Assembly: GCA_009869945.1 (NCBI GenBank)
Contig: WIXG01000190.1
Coordinates: 62,001 to 126,000 of the forward strand
Origin: Mesaphorura yosii
Taxonomy: Eukaryota; Arthropoda; Collembola; Poduromorpha; Tullbergiidae
Length of the DNA: 64,000 bases
Direction of reading: 5' to 3'
Below, in pieces: positions 1 through 14,300 of this stretch. How positions within the stretch are numbered: the first letter of the stretch is position 1; each line of letters starts with the position of its first letter. The notes below the pieces were generated by a model. The model had not been told where the DNA came from. It was given only the letters and a program-made list of their open reading frames with translations, and searched no databases. A program made the translations under genes and the position numbers.

Positions 1-1946
1 AAAGAAATAACAATTTGATGTGATTTCGTTTTTTAATTAGCAACGCGAGCGGAAGCTGAAGACCAGCAATATTTCGTGACCCGGATTCCGTTAGGCAAAG
101 TCCCTTGTTGGGATTTCTTCCTTGAAAGCATGTACATAATGATTGTTACTACAATCTAAAATTATGCAAAGAAGCCACCGTAGCGTGCCAAGAGAAATCT
201 ACTGCATTGGTTCACTACATGAAATGCTATTCTGCTCTATTCTGTGTGGAGAACTCGCCGAAGCCGATGGTTTACGTCTCTTTTCTTACATAATTCTGTA
301 GGTATGCTTTTAAGAACAGAAAGATTGATTTTAAAACGACTTTAATGAATTTTAATAAATAATATGATTTTATAATCCACTGTATTTTTTTCTGTTCTTC
401 CGAGCCATCATGTTAGTCACTATCGCAACGCAGAATTGTGAAAATTAGCATGTGTCATGGAAGAAAGTCAGTTTGATTCGTGTTATGATTTCTCCAAGAG
501 ATTTTCATTTTATTAAGTAACTTTCAGTAATTGCAATTACTAGAGCAGCAATACATAACAATAATATCAAGTAACAACACAACTTCCACATCACTCAAGT
601 AGCGTTCATGCTTCAGGTCTATTTAAATTTGGATACGGAGGCAACTGGCTTGAAGAGGATTGTTCGACAGAGTTGAACGTTAGGTACTTGTTGAAATCAT
701 TGTTAATTTCAAACGAACATCAGAGCGAATGGGAAAACAGAAAATGGCATCATACATTAGTTGTGCGTCAAACTCAACATTAAGTTGGAACAGTTATCTT
801 CTTAATACGTACGTACGTTAATACTTGTAACAGAGGCATGGAAGTCAGGGGCCAGGGAAAGTAGTCCATAGTCAGTCTCTACCAATAAGAAGACTCAAAT
901 GACGTCCTCCTTTGAATACAAGTCAGTTGCGAGCAATCCAAATCCAACCTCCGTGGAGTTATTAATTTAATATGAAGTAAGAAGGTACTGTGAGGTGACT
1001 AACAATGAACTGAACATATAAGCCTATGAATCGTATATTAACTTATGCATGAAATTAGCTAACAGGTAAGACACGGTGGCGTTTCATATAACACACTTCC
1101 TGCTCATCCTTAGTATTTGAAACTGGTTCCCTCACACTCGCGAGTCAAGACTCTGACGCTCGCGCTCTGCACTTGATCAATCAAAACTCAACAATTAATT
1201 GCAATTAATTATTGTAAATTAGTTCTCATTTGAGGTTTAGGCAGCACTAGGCATGCAGTCACTGTGAATGGGTTGAAGTTGAAGATGCCAATTCTGAAGA
1301 GCTCAATATCAATGGAAGAGTTCGAATCTTGAGGGAACTATTTTTCCGATGTCCACCACATTTGCTTCAAAAAACCTTTCATTTGCTAGTAGAATTACAA
1401 CAAATTATGTTGTTCTTGGTCTAATTTTTCGCAGAATTCGTTAACAATGGAAATGCTGGTGTAGAAGTTCAAGTGGAACTAGTCGGAGGAATGCGCCTAT
1501 CTGCTAGGATGATTTAAAATGTGAATTTATAAAGCGCGATAGAGTACCTAATTACCGTTAATAGTACGTAAAGAGTTCCAGAATGAACAACACTTCAGAA
1601 GACAGATTCTGAGTCAGTAACTTCACTTTCATTGCATAAAGGTTGAAGATCAATTCCTTAGAAAGAAGCGGATACAGTCCACCAGTGGGCTGGGGCACTC
1701 AATTGTGAGATTAGGAAAATTCCGCTTCATTTTGGATATCAAAGAGTGGACTAGAATTGTCAAGAATAGTCAAAATAGTCTATAAATTTTAAACTGGAGT
1801 TAATATGGTTTCAATCTATAGTCGTTTTCTGTGTCTGCTCAATCTAGAATAGTTCACCGTAGATTTGAAACTAGATAGCTGTAGCTCCAAGTGATGATAT
1901 TTCTCTTTAGTTAAAGATAAAATAGTTTCGATTGACTACAAGAAGT
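1..1946. other. Gene-free flank downstream of CAPS
   Basis: No conserved coding exon was found on either strand. The sequence is A/T-rich. It probably contains the 3' UTR of the minus-strand CAPS gene next to its stop codon at 1947. A short ACGT-repeat palindrome lies near position 810. I see no clear poly(A) signal that I would assign with confidence. Confidence 0.5.
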
Positions 1947-4900
1947 TTAAAACCACGATCCACTCCCCAGTTTAGACGTGAGCCCACCCAACCCTTTCCC
2001 GACCACGTTGCCCACCTTCCCCACAACGCTTGACGTGGCCGTTGTGAGCTTCGCTACGTAATTGGCACCGTCTTCTGCACTCGGATGACTGAAGGTAGTC
2101 TTCGGCTTCCTGTCTGCGACGTCGTTGTCTCCGTCGCCGCTGCAATGATTTATTCTTAATTCAAGCAATGCTACTTTATCGGAAGCACGAGTCGAAACTT
2201 ACTTCTCGTCGTCGTCCCGCCTGGTGCCCATCGTCAGAGCACAAGTCGCCTCTTCGGTTGCCATCCGGTTCGAAACAGACGTGTATGTTTTTGAGTTCAG
2301 CTTGTCCTCCATGACACCTTGCAGTTCGAAGTCAGAGTACAGTTTCTATAAAATATCAGTCATTTCATGAAAACATTTTTCGTCGTTTGCCAAGCCAAAG
2401 AGTCAGTGTTATGAGGAATTAGTTTGCTCGTACGTACTCTGACTATGTGAGAAAGACATGTACATTGGTACGGATGTAACGAATGGTCTAAGCGCTCCGA
2501 CAACCAACTGCACAAAGTTTGCATTTGCATCGTGTACCACATCTGCAATTTGAAAAGATGGTTATTGAAATCTCCAATATTTCTCTTTGTCGAAATTTAT
2601 TGACTCTATTAGCCTACCTCAAAAAAGTTGATTATCCACAAGTCATCACTAACTTTGCTTCGTATTTGATCCATACAGTTTCTGGTGAAGTTTACATATG
2701 CTTGACCCAACTCCTTTCCCGAACCACCGACGTTTTGCTGTAATGAACGCCAATGTTGTTAACTGAGAAGTTTGCCACATAAGATCTATGTTCAGTCACT
2801 TTTAAGTTGACTTACCGTAAAACTTAAAATAGATCCGATGAGACTTCCCTCGTCATACCTCGACAGCTTCGACAGCGAACTCTCAAGCACCGACATAAGT
2901 TTCGTGATGAGACCATTCGTCATTGAACTCGACGTCTTCTCAATCAAGTCATCGATTTTGGTGTGGTACTGATGCTGTTAAATAAACATTGAGCATTGAG
3001 AGCAAGTCAGACACTTCACGCTTGTTCACGGAAATGGAACTCAATCGTCATAGCCACTTACCACATCAATGCCATCCACCGCACAAAGTTTGAAGGATTG
3101 GTTTTTAGCGTCTAGGATGACATTTATCATGGCACACATTTCTGCCGGAATAATGTAGTCCGTCGAGATGAAAGTGACTCCCTTCTTACTCCACTGCTGA
3201 TACGAGGAGTCGGTTCTTTGTATACACGATTCGATCATATCACAAGCCATCAACTTTAGGCGCTGCTCCAAGTGACAACCAAACTCCGGGTTGGGCCAGT
3301 GCAAATCTCGAATAAATGCTTGCAGTGCGTCTAATTTCCAAAATAAATCCTCTGAAGTGGCACAGCCATTCCTGCGAAAAGCAGCATAGACTTTTACTCA
3401 AAGCGGTTGAATCAACAGCCAATCTTTGTGTTTTTGTTGTCTTTTCTTTACCCTTTTAGTTCCCATCGTTCCTTCTCGAACCCTTTGTGAATTGATTGAG
3501 CAATTGAGGACTCCATCAGATCTACATATCGAACAACGAGCGGAGCAAACGTGTCTTGCAGGTGCTGATGAAACCGACCGTTTTTCAAATTGTCTGAAAT
3601 CAGAGTGAAGGCCCATTAGTTCCAGTCACATTTCGCGAATTTCTATTGGCCATACCGTCACTTCGTAAATAGTCGTTAAGTATTTGGAAAAGTGGAAAGG
3701 CATCCCAAGTATCTGGCGGCTGTTCTGCGAGTACTTGATCCATGTCGACGGCGAAGAGTGACCAGAATATCTCCGCATGCTCTACCAGAAGGTCACTGAA
3801 CCATGCAAACGCCTGCAAGTCGTATTAGCAACATAGATTAAAGCCCATTTCAACTCAGAATCTTCTGTTCAGTCTTAGCAGATGAATTAAAATACTGGCT
3901 TTGTGTCTAATGAGATTCCTTTTGAATGATGAAAGAAATTTCAAGTTTGAAGAAGTGAAAACATGCAAAAGAGAGTAAAGTAACAATCTGGACGAAATGA
4001 GCATCCCACTCTGACTAGTTGAAAGAGAATCTATGATGGTCTTTGATAAAAGCTAAGAGCGGTCGCTTCCGCATGGAAGGCTACAAATTATATCAGTTCC
4101 CATGTCACTAGCTGTACAGTGAAATCAAACGAAACTTGAGAATGCTGCCGAATGCACTGCCGATGAGCCAAGATAAGAAAGAGTTAAAACGTAAGTCTCA
4201 TAATCAACCAATGACAGCAACTTGCATTCATTTCAGACCTCAGACTAAATGCGGCATCAAGAAAAATATCTAGATCCAGTTCAAAATCCAAATAACAGGC
4301 AGCCTTAATCAGCTGCCAAGATTAGATCTAAATTCTGCGCCAACATAACACTGCAATGAAAAATCTGTCATGTAGCAGCGATAACCGAATCAGTAACCTC
4401 ATGCAGGTTGATTAAAACTGCCCAACACAGACGCATGCCTCACATGCACCACGAAGCGTACAGTACAAAAACGTCATCTGCATTCGACAATAAACAGCTA
4501 CAGCAATAGTTTGTTGGATGCAACTTAAGTCATCAAGTAAGATTCTGATGATAGTAAAATTAAAAATGAAGGTTTAGACTTACTTTTTCCTGCATTCCAC
4601 ACATTGAGAAGAGCCAATTAACGACATTGCGACAGAAGGGAAATAAAAGGTACACAAATACATAACAATCAAAGGGCTGTCTCACATACATTTACTAGAG
4701 AGACAGAGATAAAACCACGTGAATACGGAGAAAGGTAGAGAAAGCGAGAAAAAATTCACGGCAAGGAAAGGAAGGACTTTACGTGAAGGTTGGCTTTTGG
4801 GGATGAAGGTTAGAACTCAAGATGGAAACGCACGATTCCCCGTAAGGGAAATGTTGCGGTTAGATTTGCCAACAACTTCACCGCATTGGTGAAGTGCTGG

Positions 4901-7900
4901 TTAGATAGAGCACAATGAAGGATGAGAGCAGGGTCGAGAAAGAAACGAAAAGTGCACTGAAAGTGAGATATTGAATTTGTAGTTATTAACTCACCCCTTT
5001 ACGAAAAGCCTGATTACACGTACAGCAGAGTAATACACAATAGGAAGGATGGTTATGTTAGAGATTTTAAATGAGATTTTTTTGGAGAGGAGAAACCAAT
5101 AAATGACCAGCACGAAGGGCACCACCGAAAGAACAATCAAAGCACCGGAGAAAGAAAACAAGTGTCAAGACTTTGTGGCTTTTTGAAGTAATTTTTAAGT
5201 ATGGCTTTGACCAACGTCTGTTCTCAACGAAAAGAAAGTCACAAAAACTAAACGAGATTGCGACATCTAAAACTCAAAGTGCCACTACACCACCTTCCGT
5301 CCGTGAGAATCGTTGCCCGTTAGTTTTCTCACAGGAATGAAAACGATAGTTCCGCGTTCAAGAAAGAACAAAACGAGTACATAGGCTAAACACCAAATTT
5401 ACATTTTACAGAGCTATTTTCTTTTTCTATTGCATATTTCCGGACAGATTTTACTGAAAACGCTGCTTAAAGCTTTATTCGCAATTTGCCTCAAACTATC
5501 ACACCGACTCTTGAGGGAGTCATCTGAACCTCCTGGTGGGCGTCAACGCGCACTGTGAACACTGTGGCCCTCGGAATGATGATCTTACCTCAGCGTAATG
5601 GTCTTCGTTCTGCTGCAAGAGATCCACACACAGCTCCGCCAAGTGAATTAGTTCCTCCAACCTTCTGCTTGGTACAATTTCCTGTCCATCTGGTCCTAGT
5701 TCCTCTGCAATTGCGAAATCGCAAGAATTCATGTTAGTGGGCGACATGGCTTCCGTCTTCATGCCGACTCCTTCGTCCACGCAAGCATTCCACACAAGAA
5801 CAGATAAGCAGATTGCGATTCTACGATCTAACCGCACAACACAACTCGGGACAAAATGCTACGACCAAATTTACTCATCATTTTCATTCCGAAACTGTCT
5901 TTTCGGAGCCACTTTCAATTACAAAACTACACAAAATTGCAGATTCTAAAAGACTAAAGGCTTGCACATTGATATTGAGATGGTATAAAGTGGAGGTTTA
6001 TACCCGAGTCTACTGGCACAGGGACTGTTCGGGGACAAGCATTTTAGTAGAGAGTGGAGAAAACAGACAAAGTGAAACATTCATCAATTAGGTTCATCCA
6101 TTTCAAAAAATCAGATGCTTATTAAGTGAGATTGCTTGAAAAAATGGAGGAAAGAATGCCACTGCAACTGCGCGAGATTTCTTACCGTCAATCTTTGCTT
6201 CATTGGAAAGTTGTGTATAATTAACTAGAGCTGCATTTTCCAGGCACTTTCTAATAACTGCACGTGTTTCCTCAGGAGGAACTGGAGTGACAATATCCTT
6301 CATCAGAACCTACGGTAAATCAAGTACAGTTGTTTTTGAGACTGTACTCCGGTTTCTGTCTTGCGTTGCTGTACCCGTTCCAGGAGTGACAGTGTTGCTT
6401 TGAGAGCCCCTTCCGGACGACCAAATGGAAAGCAGTACCGAAAGTTTGTGATTTGGTTTTCTAGGAGGATGCGGAGTCGTTCCTTCACTTCTTGAAACTT
6501 CTCCTTCTCCTCGTACGTGACAGTTCCAACACCGTCAGGTCTGTTTGTATTCATTGAAAAACGAATATTAGAGCGTGGTCTCTGAGAAGGGTGGAGTACA
6601 AAATGGTCGACTACAGTACAAAATGTGCCCATTGCTCAAAATGAAAAGATGTAAAAGTTGGAGGAAACAGAAGCGCGTTAAACGTTGGTCGCATGCTGAC
6701 TTATGCACACTCATGCCGCATGTTTGCATTTCTTTTGGATTGCACGGTGAAAGTTAACGACTGGTTAGTCGGAATGGAGAGTTCGGAGTTGGCTCATGTC
6801 ACGCAGCAGACTGATTTCAATGCGTGCGTGTACTGCGAGAGAATGACATTGAACAGCTGGACTACAAACACCGAGAGATCGGACTAGATGCTATGTTAGC
6901 TGATTAGTCTGCGAAGCACTGGGCATATTTCATTTCATGGAAGTGTGTGACGAGTTCATTACAATACAGCCGGAGAGAGATAAGAGAGGTTGTGGTTTTA
7001 AGAGATGCAGAGTAGAAAACATTCAGTCATTCAAGTTAGACAGACATTAAAAGATGAGAGAAGGAAAGAACTGCATACATGTCTAACCTGTTGCCATGAA
7101 CATGGGAAGCACAAAATGCGAAAGAGTAATGAATTAGAGTGGGGTCAATCATTAGACCACGCTCGGTTCGGTCCAGCAGGTCGCTCAAGTACACCAAGTG
7201 CCGGTAACATCCACGGACGCCGTATCGTGCGCAGTACTCGTCCAGAACGAAGACCTGACCGGGACTGAACCAACCCTTTGAAGTTAAATTACATTCAAGC
7301 TCTCAGTGTACGTCCACTCTCAGTCACCGATTTATGATTTAGGACAACACTGCATTTGACTTACGAGAGAACAATATGGGTCTCCGAGTCGGAAATCGAG
7401 GGTCAACGTTTGCAAGTATCGGAGCATCGAGTGGTGGTCGAATTTGCAAGGATCTGCCGAAATGTACTCCTCCATCCCGTGCTTTCGTGCCCGGTCAGCA
7501 TCTATTGCAGAAACAATCTTATTCCAAAGTCTGTTTGAAGCTCATCATCTGATTCTTGACCAACCTCCTTGGATCTTCGACATGGTGGAGTTTTTAGCTG
7601 CTGGGGTCAAAGGAGGAGTGGGCTTGTGCGCCTGCCCAGTCGCCCGGTACATGGCCATGACCCACAAGTGACTTTCGTTTTCGTCGTCACAGGCATACAG
7701 TACACTGTCCCCTTCCTTGACCGCATTAAAGAAGAATCGACCTCCTTCCAAATCTGTATCAAAATGCAAATCTCTTATGACAAAGTTCCAGCACACTACT
7801 TCCCAGTATTCCAGATTATATCCAACTGAAACTTCTTTGTCATTCTCATGCTCTCAGCTACGCGGACTTACCCATTCCCACCATCAAGTTGGCTTGTAAT

Positions 7901-10900
7901 TTTACACAACGCACAAATTAACGTATGTTACCGATCGATTTCTTAGTTGGCTAATTTTGAGAAGGAGTAAAAGTGCTTACCACTAGCAGCTTCTATATAG
8001 TCAACTGTGTATCCATCTAATTGCATCATTTCAGTTGGTTCGGATTTTTTCTCTTTGTAAGAGCACATGGCGAAAGTATATTGAGAAACTTGAACTAGAA
8101 TAAAGTACCGCTTCTTCCATTTCTTCCAGACTCCTTTCCCTAACGCGTACAAGTACCTGCAACACATATAATTTTCATGATCAACTGTTTTTCAGCAAGT
8201 ATGCAAAAGCCTGTCTGGCTCCTAAAGCACTAACCCGCAATGTTTCATGTTGAGTGGTTTGTCCATCCGACATGCAATCTTAATTTTTAAATCTTGATCG
8301 GCAGCATTCTTGGGAACAGTCATTTTGTGCCATTCAGGTGACTGTGGAAAATGCCATCAGTTTTAATCCAATTAAGCTTTCCAAGAAGTTTATTAGCTGG
8401 AACTGTGTCCCTTCAATTCTCACCTTATTGGAAAGAGGCGTAGGCCGAAGTACGACTTTGCCGAGCTCCTTGTCCTCTAGCGTGAACATGCCAGGATTCT
8501 CCGTAAATAGTTTCACTTTGACAGTCGGAAGAGGGTAGTTGGTTGGAAAGTCTCCTTGAGTATCCCACCTGCAAATATGCCGCGTTGCGTAAGATTGCGC
8601 TTAGAAGTTTCGTTGGATGGGTTTGTAAGTTCTTACATTGGCTTTGAAGCCTCCGCCTGGTCTGTCTGAAGTTTCTCACCACCTTCCACTTCCATTGTGC
8701 AGTAGACGATTCTATTTGGTGCTAAGGACTTGAGACCTTTCACTTCCATCACGATCACCTGAAAGTGGAAATACAAATAACGACGATGGTCACAAATGGT
8801 CTGAAGCCTTTATGAGTGAAGCGTATGGGCAAACCTCAAGTTGGAAGGTGAGAACGACGTCCATTTTGCTGAGCTGAGTATCTCCGTCGCCGGAATCTCC
8901 TTCCAACTTGGCAAGTGATACTTGAGACCTGGACCATCATAGAATGCAAAAACAAACATAATTCAACAAATACATGATCGTCACATTCAGTTACCGACAC
9001 ACAAGTACAACGTGTACAGAACATTGCGCACAAAGAGCGTCACAGTCGATCTACTCAACTCTTCGTACTGCGCTCTAGCCTGAGCCGTTAGCATTCAGCA
9101 TACACGACAGTCATAGAGGAAAGCACCTAGTTCCTATCGCTTGCTCAATCTTTGCATGACGAAATTATGTTTCGGAAATGTCATAAATGAAGGGCAGGAT
9201 TGACCGCTGACAGGTCGATCATTGCGGGTCCGATTTGCCGAAGGGGGTTGCCAAAAGTCAGAGACAGGCGGCTTTTGTATTGGAGCCAGTAATTAACTGA
9301 CTTGAAGAGCTTTCACTCCAACAAGTATACGTTTTCTGCCGTCCTTCAGTGATCACGAGCATAGAACACACATTAAGTCACATCAAACAGAAGATAATGT
9401 CATGCCCGAACACAGCAATAAATTCCGATACGAGAGAATTCCCTACAGGATTGTGTTGATACTAGCTACGATGAGACAGAGAGTGTGTGTTAGGGCCGTC
9501 GGCCTTCTAATTAGCCCGTGATGCATGTACACAAGTTAGAAAGAGTAGACATGAGATGATATGTATGTAGTTACCTTAAGACTGAGCTTCTTCTACAGAG
9601 TGTTCATGGCGGTTAAATTGCGAGAGAAGGAGGAAGAAGAAAGTGAAAAGAGAGAGAAAAGAACAGAGAAAGCACGATTACATACACAATGATTTGGCAA
9701 TGTTTTCGCGGGTTGACAGCCTCTTACCACTGTCGCTACTAGTTAAATCCTACCTATGGTTATACTTTTTAAGTTTTTGAAGGCCATATTTGGAGTCCGT
9801 TGAGCCTTTGGACACAGGAAGCGACTCGAGGTTAGCCATCAGAATGTTGATCGCAGACCGACATTCCTCAATGTACAGAGACTCCATCTCCTTCAGCACG
9901 AACCGCGGCATCAGCTTCCGATTCCGCTCCATGTCGGCCACCTTCTGCCGTCGTCCGTCCAACTCACGTCGAATCGCGGCAGCTTGCTCGTCGGCCGAAT
10001 CCAACTGCAATCGAACTCGAGCGAATTACTGACGAGTTCGCAATGTCGCTTTAATGAAAGAATAAAGCGTTGTTCTTACCTGGAGCGCATTGAATAGGAG
10101 CTGGTGCTCGAACTTCTTGACTCCCAGTATTTGCTGGAACATGTCGTACAGCTGTTCCTTCGACAGAATGAGTTCCGAATGCAGCGACTGCTGAAGTCTC
10201 GGTCTCTTGTTATCGTCATCGCCCTTAAAGATGCAGTCAAATTTGGCCATCCACGACGCGAGCACAGTCTCTTTGCTGAGGCCGTCAATTTCTGGCAACG
10301 AGCTGCAAATGGGAATTTGGAATTGAATATCCATACTTAAATATCTATACGTGGGCCCGCCCACTGCGGAATTTGAGAACGAAATTCAGGAATATGTCAA
10401 GTACCGAACTCTCTTCTCGACATTATTTTTGAAGACCTCTCTGAAGTCGTGATGCGAACACGCGCCAGCTTGTACCATGCGGAGGACTCGCTCCGATTTA
10501 AGAAACACTTCAGTATAATTGAGAATGGCGTTCTGGAATGCCTCGTCCGCTGCGATCTGGGTATCACCTTTCAAAAAGCTCTGCAGAAGAAACATGAGAC
10601 ATAGTGCGCTGGTTAGGCAGGTCCGATGACCTCGTGCAATTTCCAGCATCTGGCTTACTTGGAATCTGGAATGAATCGTGTCCAACTGCGACTTTGTTAC
10701 TTTCGTGTGTCTTTTAGTCATGTCGGAGGGTTGTTTCGAGTTGAAAGGGTAGGCTATACTCCTCGAAATGAAGACGTACAACTGCAGTCGGGTTTTCCTC
10801 AGCTCCTCTTCCCGTTCTTGTCTCTCCTTTAAACCAGGTAGTCATCGTGATTAAAACAGCAGTCACAAGCCTGGTTTGTGTCAACCTTCTTACTTGTGGG

Positions 10901-11301
10901 TCGATGGAGTCGGTGACAGTTTTGTCGGAGACGAGTGACGGGCTTGGCGAGGTTGGCCTTGGGAGGCTCGATCCACGGATGGGAGTTCCGCCTAGGGTTG
11001 TTCCGCTGGTGGACGTCGAACTAGAGCCCAAACTGTTTGCCTGGCCTGCGCTGCCATGTGATTCGTTATACGGTGACGGCGTGGATGAAGACGTGCTTCC
11101 AGGTACGAGAGCCACTCTGGACGACTGGTGAGGCGAGTGATGCGATGACGAGTACGAGCTATCGGATGCAAGGGGCTTGGGTTCTGTGTGTGCAGAACTA
11201 CCGCTACTGTGCTGTTGCTGTTGAGCCCGTGGGTGAGCAACTGGTAAAGGCTGTCGTCGGTCATCGTCGCTCTCTTCCTCCGATGAACTGGGGTCAATCA
11301 T
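1947..11301 (-). CDS. Cadps: CAPS/UNC-31, calcium-dependent secretion activator (24 coding exons)
   Basis: Cytosolic and vesicle-bound priming factor for Ca2+-triggered dense-core vesicle exocytosis. It acts with SNAREs and PI(4,5)P2 at the plasma membrane. The N-terminus [13 protein letters not shown] matches the family start, so 11301 is preferred over an in-frame Met at 11364. Exons run 11301-10894, 10826-10659, 10580-10405, 10302-10080, 10004-9754, 8928-8835, 8758-8637, 8568-8424, 8341-8235, 8156-7981, 7753-7582, 7530-7365, 7275-7088, 6540-6375, 6309-6186, 5704-5589, 3812-3656, 3593-3452, 3371-3062, 2974-2816, 2737-2618, 2542-2438, 2345-2203 and 2139-1947. This gives about 1376 aa, as expected for the family. 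A C2-like region lies near residues 420-530, a PH domain ([11 protein letters not shown]) near 550-660, and the MUN region near 800-1200. The tail ends [15 protein letters not shown]. All junctions keep phase. The weakest is the 51-nt intron at 7581-7531. Neuronal expression is inferred from the family. Confidence 0.97.
3813..5588 (-). other. Long CAPS intron 16 (1.8 kb)
   Basis: This intron is about twenty times longer than most in the window. It separates the exon ending in NEDHYAE from the exon starting AFAWFSDLL. It contains purine-rich stretches (about 4680-5180) and no supported exon on either strand. It is a plausible place for regulatory elements, but nothing specific is visible. Confidence 0.6.
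8929..9753 (-). other. CAPS intron 5 (825 nt)
   Basis: This intron separates the exon coding LQKLKKYNH from the one coding [20 protein letters not shown]. It includes a purine-rich tract at about 9620-9675. No additional exon was found. The junction falls where vertebrate CAPS genes carry a variable linker before the C2-like region. Confidence 0.6.
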
Positions 11302-11364
11302 TTCACGAACAAGTTCTAAAGCATACCATGCTAAAGTTAGCGCATCTCGTGACATCTTTGGCAT

Positions 11365-14300
11365 GTACGCACCTCAGCCGACTTTGTAATTATTGCGCGG
11401 GTGATGGGTGATAAGATAATCCATTAATCCGTGAAAGACGGTGTGACAACCGTCGTGGCATAGGCACGTCTATCCAAATAAAGTTTCTTCTAATTATCAA
11501 TTAGCATCACGCAACCACCTGTGCAAATAACGTCAACTACGCTGGCTCGCAAATTCGCGTTCGCCCTACAATTAATGCTTTCTGGCTCATAAATATTAAC
11601 AATCGATAATGACAAACAGTCTCGCCTCGTGCTGGAACAGACGATGCATATTTTGGTAGTGCGATATTCTCAGCTGTCAACAAAGCGTAATAAATTTCCA
11701 TTCCCATCGGTTCAGTTGTGGTTGCGCCGTGCCGAAGAACTTTATTGCACCTTTGCACATGGTGCCCATCTCAGGCGAAAGCGAGCACATGGTTGTTGAA
11801 ATAAAATGAGTTATACGATGTCATTAAAGTTTAGGGTGAGAGTTAACTGCGCATTGCAATTAAAATGAGCGTACCCGCAGGTGTAGAATCAGCAGAACAA
11901 TAATCCGTCATAATTATCTCATAAACGTAATTGTAGACAAACAACTGGAAGGTATTTGCGGAATGAGTTCATTAGCTCCTTCCCTTCGGTTCGAGTACGC
12001 GGAGAAAGGGCACAGGTCCAATTTCTACCGTCCTATCCTGACTTGTAATTTTAGCTCTTCAAGAGAAGCGTCAAAAACAGTCAATCGTCTCCAATAGTGG
12101 TTTAGTGAGGAAAGAGTGGCACTTATGTTGGTTACTGGAAAGTCGAAACGAGGCGTCTCTGCGTAGGAATTCTGAAAGGGCACAGGCGCCAGAACGGCAA
12201 ACGCAGTTAATGATTCTTGGAATCGTGAAGAATGGACGGCTCGAGTGGGTGCACGGGTAATTGAATCCTGCCAAGATCTAATCATGCCATTTATATGCTT
12301 CACCTTTCAACACCGACACAACAAAAACAGAAATTAAATGCGATACCATTCCCACTCCGGCTGAAGAGAAGAAGAGTAGAGTCGCTGAGACTTTACTGGG
12401 AAAGTAAAATCGTATTCTCATCATATCGTGGGAACAATGACGTGGATTCTGGAAAGAATGCGTACTTGCTCGCACCGCAGCAGCGAATACATTATTTGCC
12501 TGAATAAGCGTTATGACTTGATTATGGGAACGCCAACTACAATAAAAAATTTACTACATATTTTACGTGCTCATTTTGTGGAGAAAGCAAAAGCATGACA
12601 ACACACAGACGCACGTCCATGTCCACGGTCATGTCTTTTGGGGACAGGACGAGTAGTGTTCGAATACTCGTATCATTTCACTCACATGCCAAGTGATGCA
12701 CACGCTCGACATTGAGCTCGCCTATGCCTATGCCAGGGCCACGATTTTTTGTGATCTCAGCGAATGCAATTATGAAATTTGCGTCTTGGATTTCGGCAAA
12801 AAGTGCGTCAATGTTGACTTCTCATATTATTACAGGAGTATGAGTACGTGAAATGTGCGCGATGTAAAGAAAGAAGGGTTGAGCTTACATCTTATGATAT
12901 GCTGGAATGAGAAATGTCCGTCCGTCTGGGTGTCGGTCGCACTGGAGTCTGACGACGGTGTACTGCAGCTGAGGCCTCAACTGTGGAAGCGACTCTGCCG
13001 ACGAAATAGTTCAGCGTGACTCCTTCGAGATACAGAATGGAGTATTTAGTAATTTAGGCTTAATGGAGTAAATCGAGAAGCGGAGCGAGCTGAGTAGGTG
13101 TGTCGAGTCACGTGTAGTTGTTCAGGAGAGGACTACGCTGGAGGCGTTAGTAAAACTTAAGATTACAACAAGTGGTTCACTTATAATTATTATAACAAGA
13201 CGCGGTAGACGCTGAATAATTGCTTTTTTAATACGTACTTGAACTATATTGCGTTTGGATGTCATCACAGGTAATTGGTCTAAAGAGACGAGTTAATAGT
13301 CTAGTGCTAGTCTCCTAGTCGTAAGTTTAAGATTAGCCTCTACTTTACACTATTTATTGTGTCTAGGTGTCGTGCTTGGGTTCGCACTCGTAACTTGACT
13401 ATAAAATTATGGTTTAACAATTACGATCCACAATTGCTCGCACCGAGTTGGGGAAAATAAATGTTCTTTTTGATTATTTAGTGGATGTAGTCCGTGTAGA
13501 GGTTTATGTGTTTGTGCGATTGCTGGGAGACAAAAGAGAAACAGAGCTCTTCAAGTCCACGACGAGGTGGAGAAAGCGAGGAAACCTTACACGCATACTT
13601 TCTCTGCGGCCTGCCTCGCTCCGTGCTCCATATCCATAATAATATGCAGCACCGTCTCTTCGTCTCAATGAAGGTTCAGATGTGCTTCTAGACTCTATAG
13701 TCACGCGGTCTATAGCACGGACGTAGCCAGTCTTGCTTTCCCTTCATGTTCCACGGGTCTCAACTGGATTATGTGGCATCGCATGGACACAGGGCGAAAG
13801 GAAAGGCGAGAGTGGAGGGGATTTCCAGAGGTCCCTCATGTTTGGCCTTCATTCTAAAAAATTCTCACCGACGAAAGTGGTTAGTAGGACATCGGGGCAG
13901 AGCGTTTTAGCGTAATTCAGTACACATGCCCACTCGCGGATCGAGAAACCAAAGAATTCACACACTATAGTCACAGAACAGAACACTTCATTTCACTAGA
14001 TCCGTCTACTTGACTTCCAAAACACTCAGGCATTGGTATCCTAAATGACAAGCTCCGGGCTGGAATCATTTTGTGTTCAAATGGCAAAATTATGTCAGCC
14101 ATAATATTTAATGAATCTATCACTCCGCTGCGCGCTCATCTTCGGATAAGCACGGCGGACTTCATCACCGCTCCGACTCTTACAAGACTTCGAATTTGAC
14201 GTTGATGTATCTACTATTCTATTTTATTTTCGACTTTTCTCTAATTAATAGAAAGTGTTTCTGACTTGTGTTTCCGCTGTGCGCAAATTTGATTATGCCG

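Noticed and set aside
10847-11411. Plus-strand frames of 94 and 124 codons
   Set aside because: Antisense to the first CAPS exon, which is clearly coding on the minus strand.
12025-12303. 92-codon minus-strand frame in the CAPS-TRMU gap
   Set aside because: No family resemblance, no splice partners. Frames of this length are expected by chance in 64 kb.
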